Notes: generated by a model from the letters alone, not told the origin. 64,000 nt of DNA from an uncultured Candidatus Saccharibacteria bacterium (GCA_946638615.1 CAMPBO010000001.1:1-64000); one strand, 5' to 3'; shown: positions 37,813 to 48,584, counted from the stretch's first letter. Numbers and translations are program-made.

Positions 37813-39042
37813 ATGAAAGTTGCATTTTTTTCGGATTGCTATTTGGATCTAACTGGTGGCATAGTAAGCTCCATTAACGCTCAAAAGACTGCTCTTGAAG
37901 AGCTTGGTCATACTGTTTATGTTTTTAGCACTGGTTACCCAAAGTCGAAAAAAGATCTCCAAAAACTCGCTCAAAAAAATATCTTTCAAGTTCCCAGCTG
38001 TAAGTTATTTTTCTATAAATTAGCTCCAATTTCAAGACGTCCCAGAATTGTTGAAAGATGGCTTCTAAAAAAACATCCCGAAATTAAAGATTTTGATATT
38101 TTTTATATTCATTATGAGTCAGGGTGCTCAATTGCTGGGCTTCGGCTTGGTAAACAACTTAAGATTCCGATCGTTCAAGTAATGCACGGACGTGAAGATA
38201 TCGGAGAAACCAACATTATACCTTTTGGTTTTCGCACAGTAGTTGCTAAAGCTTTGAACTTGTTTCATTCTTTGTATCTTCCGCATACGATTAAGATTAA
38301 ACGGGACAATTATCTCGCAAACTCTTTAGCCAAAGCTGAGATGTGGACTCTTATGATTAATCACGCTAATTATGCCGACTTAGTCATTACCCCATCTAAG
38401 CATTTTCGTGATAAATTAGTTCATTATGGCGTCACCAAAAAAATTCAAGTTTTCCCTAATGGTTTTCCAGACGACAAGTTTCCGCTAAATCCTCCGACCA
38501 AAGAGTTGGGCCAAGATGAAATACTGAAAATTATTTGGCATTCTCGTGTTTCTGCCGAAAAACGCATGATGCCTTTTCTCCAAGCTCTCACTAAGGTTGA
38601 CAATAGATATCGTTTAGATGTTTATGGTGGTGGGGGTGATTTTTCCCGCGCCAAACGTTTTTCAAGAAAACATGATCTAAATGTTGTATTTCATGGGAAT
38701 ATTAAATTTAGTAGTCTTGCGCACGTTATTGCTAAGTCACATTTGGATGTCTTAGTTTCTTATAATTTTGACACTTTTGGCATGACTTTAATTGAAGCCG
38801 AAGCATATGGTGTGCCTGTCTTCTTTTGTGATCCTGATATGCAGGAAGTTGTTCCAAAAGGCAGTTTTATTATGAGTATAGATCCATCTCCCGATAAAAT
38901 GGCCGAAGCCTTAAATGATCTACTTGATCATCCTGAAAAAATTAAACAAATGTCTGAGGTGATGCTAAAAAATCGAGAAAGAGTCCTAATTAGCCACCGT
39001 ATTAAAGTTTTGATACAATACTTCCATGAGATACTTAGCTGA
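37813..39042 (+). CDS. Glycosyltransferase family 4
   Basis: N-terminal Rossmann with GG motif; IIWHSRVSAEKRM, DVLVSYNFDTFGMTLIEAEAYGVPVF. ATG at 37813 preferred over 37795. Confidence 0.85.
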   Translation: MKVAFFSDCYLDLTGGIVSSINAQKTALEELGHTVYVFSTGYPKSKKDLQKLAQKNIFQVPSCKLFFYKLAPISRRPRIVERWLLKKHPEIKDFDIFYIHYESGCSIAGLRLGKQLKIPIVQVMHGREDIGETNIIPFGFRTVVAKALNLFHSLYLPHTIKIKRDNYLANSLAKAEMWTLMINHANYADLVITPSKHFRDKLVHYGVTKKIQVFPNGFPDDKFPLNPPTKELGQDEILKIIWHSRVSAEKRMMPFLQALTKVDNRYRLDVYGGGGDFSRAKRFSRKHDLNVVFHGNIKFSSLAHVIAKSHLDVLVSYNFDTFGMTLIEAEAYGVPVFFCDPDMQEVVPKGSFIMSIDPSPDKMAEALNDLLDHPEKIKQMSEVMLKNRERVLISHRIKVLIQYFHEILS

Positions 39043-39676
39043 TATTTTGACTTTATCTAGATTGCTTTTAGCAATCGTTTTATTATTTATAACTGGGCTC
39101 AATGGTTCACCTGAAGCCGCTTTTATTGTTTTTATCGTAGCAGAACTCACTGACATTTTTGATGGGACTTGCGCATATAAGTGGCCGTTTCCCAAAGAAA
39201 AGACCCCAAAATATCGTAAATACGCTGCTAAATTTGATATGTTTTCTGACGGGTTGCTTGCTGCCGCTCAAGTACTTTATCTAGCAATTAGAATAAATCC
39301 TATCATTGGTAGTCTTATTATTGTTTATTATCTAGTTACTTCTGGAATTGGTGATTTAATTATTTATGGTAAAATTCTTGGTCACCCCGATAATTGTACG
39401 AAGAGTTCACTTATTTATAAAAATTTCTCATTAGCTAAAAAAATTATTCTTATTCGCCGTCATCTATATACTATTTGCTTAGGAATTATTAGTATTTTAA
39501 TTCTTTTTGCAACTAGTTGGCCAGACTTAGTAAAATATGGATTCATTATTTTGGGCTGTGTGATTTTTGTTTTTGCTTGGATCTATTTAAACCAACGTCG
39601 TCATAATATTTCACGCGATGCACTTGAAATTGAGAAGAAACTTACTAAAAAATCGCAGCGACAGTCGCGGAAATAA
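39026..39676 (+). CDS. CDP-alcohol phosphatidyltransferase family protein
   Basis: TM protein with ELTDIFDGTCAYKWP...AAKFDMFSDG, the CDP-OH-P transferase signature. Confidence 0.75.
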   Translation: MRYLADILTLSRLLLAIVLLFITGLNGSPEAAFIVFIVAELTDIFDGTCAYKWPFPKEKTPKYRKYAAKFDMFSDGLLAAAQVLYLAIRINPIIGSLIIVYYLVTSGIGDLIIYGKILGHPDNCTKSSLIYKNFSLAKKIILIRRHLYTICLGIISILILFATSWPDLVKYGFIILGCVIFVFAWIYLNQRRHNISRDALEIEKKLTKKSQRQSRK

Positions 39677-40424
39677 AGTTGTCGGGATTATATAAATTCA
39701 TTGCTGCAATTTTAGCAGCTAATTCGCCTTGCCAAAGCATAATTGGTGTATAGTTAGAGCTTTCTGATGGCACGGATTTTATAATACCATTTTTTGCTAT
39801 TATTATTTGATTATTGTGAAGTGTAATGATGGAGACAGGATAGCTTAAAGTAAATTTATGCAAAGTTTCAATTACTTGGATTAATGATTGTGACAGGAAC
39901 AACATTTTAGGATAATAAATTGATCGAAAGAGTTTTTGGAGCTGTGCCATTGAGGCGAACAATATAATTTTGTCATTCATCAATAACTTTTCAGGCCTAT
40001 TACTAGTCACAATATCTACGGTATCACGAGTGAGCAGTAAAGGCTTTTCGGAATAACAACATGCGCTCCCCACAATTTTAGCGGTAATTGTGTTCTTAGA
40101 CAAATCACCTAGCATTAAGTTGTAATCGGCTGAATTTAGAACCTTTATCAGTTCGGTTTCGTTCGCAAAAGATCCAAAATCAGTAGAGCTAAGAAAGACA
40201 AAAATTGGTAGTTGTGGCAATTGTGTTTTCAAAACGTTTGGCAAAATAGTTTTTACTTCTTGTAGGGGGTATTTTTTGATTAAGAATTCTGAAATTTTAA
40301 TTTCAGTTTTAAAAGATTGGCCATTCCCGCCAATTACGTTAATCAAGCCTTGTTTTCTTTCTGGGATATTCCAGGTTAAATCTTCAATAGGCTTTTTCTC
40401 AATTTTTTCAAAATAATCCATCAA
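39645..40424 (-). CDS. Hypothetical protein, weakly NAD(P)HX dehydratase (ribokinase-like)-like
   Basis: INVIGGNGQSFKTEIKISEFL and LLLTRDTVDIVTS layout; catalytic motifs not clearly present. Confidence 0.35.
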   Translation of the reverse strand: MMDYFEKIEKKPIEDLTWNIPERKQGLINVIGGNGQSFKTEIKISEFLIKKYPLQEVKTILPNVLKTQLPQLPIFVFLSSTDFGSFANETELIKVLNSADYNLMLGDLSKNTITAKIVGSACCYSEKPLLLTRDTVDIVTSNRPEKLLMNDKIILFASMAQLQKLFRSIYYPKMLFLSQSLIQVIETLHKFTLSYPVSIITLHNNQIIIAKNGIIKSVPSESSNYTPIMLWQGELAAKIAAMNLYNPDNFISATVAAIF

Positions 40425-41206
40425 AACTCCAATTCAATTGAAATCGGACAATGGTCAGATCCTAAGTAATTTTCATAAATTTCTGCTGATTTTAAATTAT
40501 CTTTCAAAAGACGAGAAATAAAGAAATAATCGATTCTCCAACCTACATTGTTTTCGCGAGCGTGCCCCCAATGGCTCCACCAGGTATAACGTATCTCGTT
40601 GGGATATAAAGCTCGAAAGGTATCGATGAACCCAGCTTTAATGTAATTTGTGATTCCTTGTCGTTCTTCGTCAGTAAAACCTGCGGAGTGATGGTTAGTC
40701 TTGGGTCTTGCGATATCAATTTCTTCGTGTGCCGCATTAAAGTCTCCACATACTACCACGGGTTTATTTTTTTCAAGCGCTTTTAAATATTTTAAGAATC
40801 CTGGATCCCACATTTTTTTACGAAGGGCCAATCGTCCCAACCCGTTTTTAGAATTCGGTGTATATACATTTACTAGATAAAATTTTTCAAACTCCGCCGT
40901 TAAAACTCGCCCCTCAGTTAGAGGATCACCAAATTGGTCGACAAAATCTTGTTGGGTTGGTAAGTTATTTCGCACCGAAAGTGGTTTAATTTTTGTAAAA
41001 ATCGCTGTTCCTGCATAGCCTGGTCTAGTAGCGGAGTTCCAAAGCTCTTCATATTCTGGCAAATCTATTTCTGCTTGTCCTTGTTTTGCTTTTGTTTCTT
41101 GTAAGCACAAAATAGTGGGTTTTTGTTCATTGATTAATTTTTGTAAGGCGCCTTTATTTATTATAGATCTTAATCCATTAACGTTCCAAGAAAAAATTCT
41201 ATACAT
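40421..41206 (-). CDS. xthA: Exodeoxyribonuclease III
   Basis: MYRIFSWNVNGLRSI, LCLQETKA, GDFNAAHEEID, WRIDYFFISRLL, SDHCPISIEL. Confidence 0.92.
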   Translation of the reverse strand: MYRIFSWNVNGLRSIINKGALQKLINEQKPTILCLQETKAKQGQAEIDLPEYEELWNSATRPGYAGTAIFTKIKPLSVRNNLPTQQDFVDQFGDPLTEGRVLTAEFEKFYLVNVYTPNSKNGLGRLALRKKMWDPGFLKYLKALEKNKPVVVCGDFNAAHEEIDIARPKTNHHSAGFTDEERQGITNYIKAGFIDTFRALYPNEIRYTWWSHWGHARENNVGWRIDYFFISRLLKDNLKSAEIYENYLGSDHCPISIELEF

Positions 41207-41615
41207 ATCTTCCTCTCTCAATATCACGTTTCTTAATGGTCTCACGTTTGTCGTATTTTTTCTTACCCTTACCGACTGCTATTACTAATTTGATATAGCG
41301 TGAGCCACCAAGTAATTTTATAGGAACAATCGTTGAGCCGGCTACTTTTTCTCGTACTAAAGCTACAATTTGTTTGCGAGTTGCAAGTAGCTTGATATTT
41401 CTAGCAGTATCAGCCCCAAGGGTCAGATTATTTAGCCAAAGTTCATTGTTTCGAATTGTCACAAAAGATCCTCTAAGCTGTACATGATGGTCACGAATTA
41501 AACGTACTTCTGGACCTGTCAGCTTCATTCCTACAGTTAGTTCATCATTCAAAAAATAATCAAACTTTGCTTGACGATTGATAATTATCATCTCTCCAGT
41601 CGTGTTCTTCTTCAT
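41199..41615 (-). CDS. smpB: SsrA-binding protein SmpB
   Basis: RQAKFDYFLNDELTVGMKLTGPEVRLIRD..QLRGSFV; KKYDKRETIKKRDIERG. Confidence 0.93.
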   Translation of the reverse strand: MKKNTTGEMIIINRQAKFDYFLNDELTVGMKLTGPEVRLIRDHHVQLRGSFVTIRNNELWLNNLTLGADTARNIKLLATRKQIVALVREKVAGSTIVPIKLLGGSRYIKLVIAVGKGKKKYDKRETIKKRDIERGRYV

Positions 41616-41632
41616 AGTTAAATTATATCACT

Positions 41633-44600
41633 CTACTTAGTCTTTACTTTATCTTCTCCAGCTAGATCTTTTAGTTTGGAAAGTAGTTCGTCGCAGATTT
41701 CTACTTTAAACGGCATTTTTAAGGGGCGTTTTGTTTCTCCGTCTTTTAGTACCAAGACTACTTCTTGAACTCCCAAGTAGATATCAGCTAATCTTCGGAT
41801 TGCGGTTAATAATTCGGTATTATTAATATCTTCTATTAATATGTATAATCTCTCCTTACGGGGGTCCTTTGGTGGCTCTTTCAATATGCGTGGAGAATCT
41901 TCGTTCGGAATATTATTAGGCGCTCCTCTTCCACTACCATTATAAACTTTTTCGGTCGAAACTTTTCCACGTCGCCCTCGACCGTTCTCAGGAGCTTTCA
42001 CGGGTGCCGCTAATTTATTGCCAGTAGATTTGTAATTTTCTAATATGTCATCAGAAATTAATTCAATGCTTTCGGCTAATAATTTAACGTCCGAAGTTAT
42101 GTTTCCGTCTTTATCGCGAGCATTTATTTTTCCTTTTACACGCACCACATTGTCAACGATTAGTTTTGCACCATACTCCGCGAAGACCGACGGGAATACA
42201 AGAAATTCTACTTCATCGGTCTTATTCTCAATTTTTACAAATGCCATTTTTTCGCCTTTTTTGGTCAAAATCGTTCGCACTGCTGTAATAATTCCGCCGA
42301 TTATAGCTATCTTATTGTCGTTTTCTGCTGAAACTATTGATATTGGGTGGGTTTGTTCTTCAAAATAAATATCATATTTATCTAAGGGGTGTGCCGATAA
42401 ATATAATCCCATTAAATCACGTTCCCACAAGAGCTGTTCTTTGTCTGGATGCTGTACGGGGGCGGATTTGATCTCGACCTCTGGTATAGCTCCAGCTTCA
42501 CCCATCATACCAAATAGATCCGTTTGCCCAGCCCCGACGTCTTTTTGGATTTTAGCTCCGTAGGCTTGTACTGCTTCAAGGTTGAATAGAAGATCTGAAC
42601 GTGAAAATCCAAAGCGGTCGAAAGAGCCTGTTTTTATGGCAGCCTCCCAAGATTTTTTATTAAATTTAGTTGAATCTACTCTTTTTGCAAAGTCGCAAAT
42701 GGATTTAAAAGGACCATTTTTATCTCTTTCAGGGATAACTATTTCTTCAACGAGTGATTTACCCATATTCTTAATACCAGAAAGGCCAAATCGAATAGTT
42801 TTCTCGCCTCCCACAATACCAAAATCACCGTATGATTGATTGATATCAGGTCCGAGGACTTTGAGCCCCATTTTTTTGCATTCTGCGATTTCGATTGCAA
42901 GACGATCGGTCCAACGCATGTCGGCCGTCATCAGAGCGGCCATAAAAGCGTCAGGATAGTGTGCTTTTAGATATGCCGTCCAATAAGCAATCAGCGCATA
43001 ACAAGCAGCATGAGACTTATTAAAACAATAATTTGCAAACTCTAACAATTGATTCCAGAAGGTTTCCGCAATCTCTTCGGTTGCTCCACCAATTTTAACT
43101 GCCCCTTCAATAAATTCGGGTTTAACCTTTTTCATTAAATCGATCTTTTTCTTGCCGACAGCTTTACGTAAAGTGTCAGCTTGGCCGCCAGTAAAACCAC
43201 ACCATTCTTTTGAAATCTGCATGAATTGTTCTTGATAAATCATAATACCATAAGTATTTTTTAAAGAATTCTCCAGCCCTGGATGCAAATACGTAATTGG
43301 TTCTTCGCCATGTTTTCGTCGAATAAAAGAATCAATAAACTGCATTGGGCCTGGACGGTACAGTGCCACCATAGCGATAATATCCTCAAAGGTTGATGCT
43401 TTAAGGTCGCGTAAATATCTTTTCATCCCAGCCGATTCTAATTGAAAAACACCAGTTGTTTCGGCTCGTTGTAAAAGAGCGTAAGTTTTAGGGTCATCTA
43501 AAGGCAAAGCGGATAGATCAATATCATTATTGTATACTTTGCGAATCATTCGCAAAGCGTTATTAATTACTGATAAATTAGAAAGTCCCAAAAAATCCAT
43601 CTTGAGTAGACCAAGTTCTTCAACTTGTCCCATTGGAAATTGTGCGGCAATTGGCCCTTTTGCTGAAACTTCAAGTGGTAAAAATTTCACCAAATCATCC
43701 GGAGCGATAATTACGCCACAAGCATGTACCCCATGATTACGAATTGTACCCTCAAGTCTTGAGGCAAAATCAATTACTTCCTTAGCGGTGGGGTTAGTTT
43801 CGTACTCTTGTTTTAAATCAGGCACCTCTTTGATGGCGTTAGCAAGCTTAACATGATGCCCTTGCACGGGATCTGGCACCATTTTAGCCAGCCTGTCGGC
43901 CTCAGCGTAAGGGACTTCAAGTACTCTCGCCACATCACGCACGGCGTTTTTTGCCATCATTTTACCAAAAGTCGCGATATTAGACACTCGTTCAAATCCA
44001 TATTTATCTGAACAGTATTGAATCACTTCGTCACGTCGAGTATCTTGGATATCGGTGTCAATATCTGGCATACTAATACGGTCTGGGTTCAAAAATCTTT
44101 CAAAAAGCAAATCATACTTGAGAGGATCAAGTTCTGTGATGCGTAGAGCATATGCTAAAATTGAGCCTGCTGCTGAGCCACGCCCAGGTCCATAAACAAT
44201 ACGTTGGGACTTTCCCCAGTTAATGAAATCCTGCACAATCAAAAAGTAGCCGTTATACCCCATTTTGTCTACAACCGAAAGCTCATAATCTATGCGGGTC
44301 AAAATTTTGTGTGCCTCATCACGTTCTTTATCGATCTCTTCTAAGATTTTTCGGCACTCTGTCACAGATAAATCGATAGTTTCTTCTAATTTTTTGCCAC
44401 CATAACGGTAGACTAATCCTTGAAAAACTAATTTATCCAAATAAGTTTTTTCATCCTCTCCTTCGGGCACAGGAAATTTTGGAATTAAAATTCGTCCTAG
44501 TTGTAAATCTACATTACATCTATCAGCAATCGCTTTAGTGTTTAGTACCGCTTCGGGACAAAGGTTTTCCCACCGTGAAATGATTTCCTCAGCGGGAATC

Positions 44601-45364
44601 ACGTGGAGATCGTAATCCTTTAAAGTCATTCGATTAGTGTCGGATAAATTTGCTGCCGTGCCAATACAAAGAAGTACTTCGTGTGCATCTTGATCTTCAT
44701 GATTTAAATAATGGGCGTCACATGTCACCACTAAAGGAAGCTTAAGGTCTTTAGCATGAGACATGTGCCAATCGTTTATTTTTTTCTGTTCCGCAGAATG
44801 AGTTGAAGAGTCTGGGTGTCCGTGATCTTGCATCTCCAAATAAAAACGGTCCTTAAACACATTGCGATACCAATCAATTAGTTCAAGAGCCCTTTTATCG
44901 TCGTCAGCTCTGATAGCCTCGGAAATTTCCGATCCCATACATCCAGAAAGGCAAATAATTCCTTCATTGTATTTTTCAAGATCTTCATGATCGGTGCGAG
45001 GCTTATAATATTTACCATATTCCTCTGCTCGGCTCATAATCCTACACAAGTTTTCAAAACCTTTGTTGTTCATTGCGAGTAAGGTGATATGAAAACGCTG
45101 TTTGTCATGGGCGGGATCTTTATCGGTCATTTTACGTGCTGCTACATAAGATTCAAGGCCGAGGATTGGCTTAATCCCTGCTGCATTGCATTCCTTATAT
45201 AATTCGACTAATCCTGACATTGTGCCATGATCAGTTACGGCCACAGCTTCCATTCCATCTTTCTTGACAAAATCAACAAGCTCGGGTATTTTCGTTAAAC
45301 CATCAAGAAGAGAATAATGAGTATGGTTATGAAGATGAACAAAATCGCTAGACTTTAACTTCAT
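41633..45364 (-). CDS. dnaE: DNA polymerase III alpha subunit
   Basis: PHP domain FVHLHNHTHYSLLDG; GPGRGSAAGSILAYAL; PDIDTDIQDTRRDEVI; OB fold and C-terminal region. Confidence 0.95.
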   Translation of the reverse strand: MKLKSSDFVHLHNHTHYSLLDGLTKIPELVDFVKKDGMEAVAVTDHGTMSGLVELYKECNAAGIKPILGLESYVAARKMTDKDPAHDKQRFHITLLAMNNKGFENLCRIMSRAEEYGKYYKPRTDHEDLEKYNEGIICLSGCMGSEISEAIRADDDKRALELIDWYRNVFKDRFYLEMQDHGHPDSSTHSAEQKKINDWHMSHAKDLKLPLVVTCDAHYLNHEDQDAHEVLLCIGTAANLSDTNRMTLKDYDLHVIPAEEIISRWENLCPEAVLNTKAIADRCNVDLQLGRILIPKFPVPEGEDEKTYLDKLVFQGLVYRYGGKKLEETIDLSVTECRKILEEIDKERDEAHKILTRIDYELSVVDKMGYNGYFLIVQDFINWGKSQRIVYGPGRGSAAGSILAYALRITELDPLKYDLLFERFLNPDRISMPDIDTDIQDTRRDEVIQYCSDKYGFERVSNIATFGKMMAKNAVRDVARVLEVPYAEADRLAKMVPDPVQGHHVKLANAIKEVPDLKQEYETNPTAKEVIDFASRLEGTIRNHGVHACGVIIAPDDLVKFLPLEVSAKGPIAAQFPMGQVEELGLLKMDFLGLSNLSVINNALRMIRKVYNNDIDLSALPLDDPKTYALLQRAETTGVFQLESAGMKRYLRDLKASTFEDIIAMVALYRPGPMQFIDSFIRRKHGEEPITYLHPGLENSLKNTYGIMIYQEQFMQISKEWCGFTGGQADTLRKAVGKKKIDLMKKVKPEFIEGAVKIGGATEEIAETFWNQLLEFANYCFNKSHAACYALIAYWTAYLKAHYPDAFMAALMTADMRWTDRLAIEIAECKKMGLKVLGPDINQSYGDFGIVGGEKTIRFGLSGIKNMGKSLVEEIVIPERDKNGPFKSICDFAKRVDSTKFNKKSWEAAIKTGSFDRFGFSRSDLLFNLEAVQAYGAKIQKDVGAGQTDLFGMMGEAGAIPEVEIKSAPVQHPDKEQLLWERDLMGLYLSAHPLDKYDIYFEEQTHPISIVSAENDNKIAIIGGIITAVRTILTKKGEKMAFVKIENKTDEVEFLVFPSVFAEYGAKLIVDNVVRVKGKINARDKDGNITSDVKLLAESIELISDDILENYKSTGNKLAAPVKAPENGRGRRGKVSTEKVYNGSGRGAPNNIPNEDSPRILKEPPKDPRKERLYILIEDINNTELLTAIRRLADIYLGVQEVVLVLKDGETKRPLKMPFKVEICDELLSKLKDLAGEDKVKTK

Positions 45365-45594
45365 TATTTCTTAGGAGTTTTCTCAGCTGACTTTTTAGAA
45401 ATTTCTTTTTTTATGGCTTGTTTGTTTTCTTCTTGTTTGTTGTGGCATTCGCATTCGTCACCACAGTTACATTCTTTTGATTCCTCTTCGTTTTTAGCCG
45501 TGATAAATCTACCCGCGATGGCTCCAGCAATGCTTCCCAATATTGCCCCCAAAAAGAATTTTCCTGTTCCACTTTTTTTAGATTTTCCTGCCAT
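45364..45594 (-). CDS. YtxH-like small membrane protein with Cys/His/Glu-rich tail
   Basis: GKFFLGAILGSIAGAIAGRFITA; CNCGDECECH. Confidence 0.6.
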   Translation of the reverse strand: MAGKSKKSGTGKFFLGAILGSIAGAIAGRFITAKNEEESKECNCGDECECHNKQEENKQAIKKEISKKSAEKTPKK

Positions 45595-45595
45595 T

Positions 45596-45874
45596 TTACT
45601 TCTCCTTTTCTTTACTTTCTTTAATCTTTTCTTTTAATTTGGGATTAATATATTTGTTGACAAACATCTCTACTGCTCCACCAATTGAAGTCATGCCCTT
45701 GATATTATTTACGATCCCATTAGTACTTTCGGCTATGTCTTGACCTTTTTCTACTATTTTTTGAGCTTCCTTAGTTAGTCCTATCAATTTTATAATCAGA
45801 ATGATACCTACGATTAGAAAGACTAAAAGCGTAAGGCTTAGTATTACTACTAGTATCCACTCAGCTACATTCAT
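45596..45874 (-). CDS. DUF948-like small membrane protein
   Basis: N-terminal TM then amphipathic helix; AGGAGG RBS. Confidence 0.55.
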   Translation of the reverse strand: MNVAEWILVVILSLTLLVFLIVGIILIIKLIGLTKEAQKIVEKGQDIAESTNGIVNNIKGMTSIGGAVEMFVNKYINPKLKEKIKESKEKEK

Positions 45875-45902
45875 TGTTCCTCCTTTTTGCTATTATAGCA
45901 TA

Positions 45903-46778
45903 TTAATGTTTGGCAACAAACTTGCGTACATCATCTGCATAATCGGTATTAGAAAGTACATATTCAAGATGTGCCATAAAATAGTTTTTTGGATCGCCTG
46001 TAGTAATCCACTTGCCTTTGCTTTTTGCTACAATTACATCACCATTTTCTGCAAGTTTCGTGATAGCATCCACAGTCCATAATTCACCGTCTAATCCAGT
46101 ATTTGATGGCACTAGGTAGTCAAAAACTTCTGGAGTTAACAAATAGCGTCCATAGCTAGTCAAATTGCTGGGCGATAAATCTGGTGTTTTTGGTTTTTCG
46201 ACAATATGTGACAAGGTTCCATTTTCTTTTAGTGCAATCATGCCATATTTATTCCAAACTTCCTTCGGCATTTCTTGGCTAGTGATAATTGCCTTTGCGT
46301 TGGGATTTTTGTCGTATTCGGCAATTAAAGTCGCTACGTCACCTTGTCCTAAAATTAGATCATCACTATAAAGCACCACGAAAGCTTTTTCATCTTTGAC
46401 GTATTCTTTCGCCGAAACGATTGGTGAACCGTTACCATATGGTAAAGTCGTATCTTGTTCGATTACCGTAATCTTTGGGAAATTCAAAACCTCTTCCACT
46501 GATTTAAATCTGTCCATCTTTCCCTGTTTTTCGAGCAAGGCTTTTACATTATTGGCTTTATTATGAAAATAATCTTCATAGATTTCTTTTGATTTTGAAT
46601 TAGGTGTTGCAACGATGACGATTTCTTCAATTCCAGCCTCCATGCATTCTTCGACGCAAAGTTGCATCACAGGCTTACTGCCAATCGGAATCATTGCCTT
46701 AGGAATTGTTTTGGTGATTGGTAAATAACGACTGGCAAAACCAGCATCTGTAATAATAGCTTTTTTTACTAATGACAT
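45903..46778 (-). CDS. galU: UTP-glucose-1-phosphate uridylyltransferase
   Basis: KAIITDAGFASRYLPITKTIPKAMIPIGSKPVMQL..VEECMEAGIEEIVIV. Confidence 0.88.
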   Translation of the reverse strand: MSLVKKAIITDAGFASRYLPITKTIPKAMIPIGSKPVMQLCVEECMEAGIEEIVIVATPNSKSKEIYEDYFHNKANNVKALLEKQGKMDRFKSVEEVLNFPKITVIEQDTTLPYGNGSPIVSAKEYVKDEKAFVVLYSDDLILGQGDVATLIAEYDKNPNAKAIITSQEMPKEVWNKYGMIALKENGTLSHIVEKPKTPDLSPSNLTSYGRYLLTPEVFDYLVPSNTGLDGELWTVDAITKLAENGDVIVAKSKGKWITTGDPKNYFMAHLEYVLSNTDYADDVRKFVAKH

Positions 46779-46828
46779 AAAAGTTCTCCTTGAGATTTTA
46801 TTATATCATCAAAGAGCTCAAAATGCAC

Positions 46829-47467
46829 TTATTTACGTTTTTTAGTCGTCTTTTTATTAGCAACTTTCTTTACCTGCTTGGCAGTATTCTTACGGGATTC
46901 TTTTCTTGCTATGCTATCTTCAATTTCTTGGTTGCGATTATGTGCTCCATAAATCAAGCTTGTTGTGCCTACTATTATTAAATAAGCCCCAAAGAAACGG
47001 ATGAAGGTCATAATTTCAAAACTTCCAGCGTTTATTATTACTGCGCCCATTACGCATCCACAAATACCAGTGAGCACACGAATGAAACGATCGGTTGGAT
47101 CCACAGTTGACAAAAAACCGTGAAACACATCAATAAGCCCAGACACTATCGTGTAAATAGAAATCACTACTAAACTAAAAACGAGATCTCCTTTTGCAAA
47201 AAATAGCAAAATGATAGCGGCCAGTACATCTACGGCAGCATCAATAATTGAATTTATCCAGCCCCGTTTTTTAGTTGAACTATATAACGCACTCACAGAG
47301 TCGACGATCCCAATCAAAAGCAAAAAAACGCTTATGATTGCAATCATAAGTTCGACATTGGAAATTCCACCAAATAATAAAAAGAACCCAAATATACCTG
47401 CAAATAGCCCCCTAACTATAAATACAGTCCAATGTTTGTCTATATATTTTCGATTAATATGCGCCAT
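46829..47467 (-). CDS. HdeD/DUF308-like multi-TM membrane protein
   Basis: Six hydrophobic segments, HdeD-type spacing, basic C-terminus. Confidence 0.65.
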   Translation of the reverse strand: MAHINRKYIDKHWTVFIVRGLFAGIFGFFLLFGGISNVELMIAIISVFLLLIGIVDSVSALYSSTKKRGWINSIIDAAVDVLAAIILLFFAKGDLVFSLVVISIYTIVSGLIDVFHGFLSTVDPTDRFIRVLTGICGCVMGAVIINAGSFEIMTFIRFFGAYLIIVGTTSLIYGAHNRNQEIEDSIARKESRKNTAKQVKKVANKKTTKKRK

Positions 47468-47564
47468 AGTTTTCCTTTATTACTTATGCTTATTTTATCA
47501 CCTATTGACAAAAAATGCAAAGCATGCTATAATAACAAGATATAATCTAGTTCATTCCGCATAT

Positions 47565-48584
47565 TTATACGTGGCGGATTTTTTTACGGGCCATTTCTAT
47601 GAGTTGGGTTTTTTTGTAGGATAAAGGCTTTAAGATTAAATCGTGCGCTGGGGTGTACCGTAACTCTTCGCAACCGAAAGATCGCTTAAACTCTGAAACC
47701 CCATAAAATCGATGATTTTTTTCATTCGGTTCCACTATCCCCCATAAATTATAACGAATACACCCTCGTTTTCTAGCCTCTCGCATCGCTTCTATGTGTA
47801 AAAGCGGGGCTGCTGAATATTTGGTCCCGAGTTCTGAAGACACTCCGTAATGGTAACTAGCTTCGGGGCCATAAAAAATCATAAAATTCATAGCCAATAT
47901 TTCGCCATCTTTTCTGGCAACGTAAATTAAAACTTCATTATTTTGTCGGAAAGCCTCAAATTGTTTAGTGAGAAAGCTCTCAGAAAAGGCCACATATTCT
48001 TGTCTTTTGGCATGTAGTTTTTCTAGCTGGCAAAAATTATAAATAGCCTGATCGCTCGTTTCAGCAGATATTTCGACATCAGCTTTTTCGGCTTTACGGA
48101 GCTTTCGTCTAAAACCTTGTGAAGCCCCAGTTAAAATTTCTTCTTCTGATTTTTCTAAATTTAATATTCCAGCATATTCAACCGATAAGTACATTGGAGC
48201 TTTTTTGAGGCCTAATTTTCGCATTAGAGAAAGAGATTTTTCAGAGAGCTCAAGTTGCGGGCGAACTCTTATAAAGTCGCAATTAAACCCTTTGCCAGCT
48301 TTTTTAATATCATCAAAAATCGCGTTTATTATTTTGGTATTTTTCCAATCCATAATTGGACCACCAGCGATTGCTAGATATTTACCGCGTTTTGCCGTTT
48401 CGACAACTCCAGCGTAAGCTGCTATGATCTTATTGTTTTCATCTATCATAGCCCTTCGTACAATCTGATTCCCACGGCTTTTATGAAATTCATAAAAATC
48501 CCAAGATTGTAAAAAGTTCGCTTCGCTATGGTTGGTAATAAAATTATCCCATTCAGTTTGTTTTTTGATATCTATTATGTTCAT
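47565..48584 (-). CDS. FemAB-family peptidoglycan bridge aminoacyltransferase (copy 1)
   Basis: NFLQSWDFYEF, KYLAIAGGPIMDWKN, YHYGVSSELG..YNLWGI. Confidence 0.85.
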   Translation of the reverse strand: MNIIDIKKQTEWDNFITNHSEANFLQSWDFYEFHKSRGNQIVRRAMIDENNKIIAAYAGVVETAKRGKYLAIAGGPIMDWKNTKIINAIFDDIKKAGKGFNCDFIRVRPQLELSEKSLSLMRKLGLKKAPMYLSVEYAGILNLEKSEEEILTGASQGFRRKLRKAEKADVEISAETSDQAIYNFCQLEKLHAKRQEYVAFSESFLTKQFEAFRQNNEVLIYVARKDGEILAMNFMIFYGPEASYHYGVSSELGTKYSAAPLLHIEAMREARKRGCIRYNLWGIVEPNEKNHRFYGVSEFKRSFGCEELRYTPAHDLILKPLSYKKTQLIEMARKKIRHV

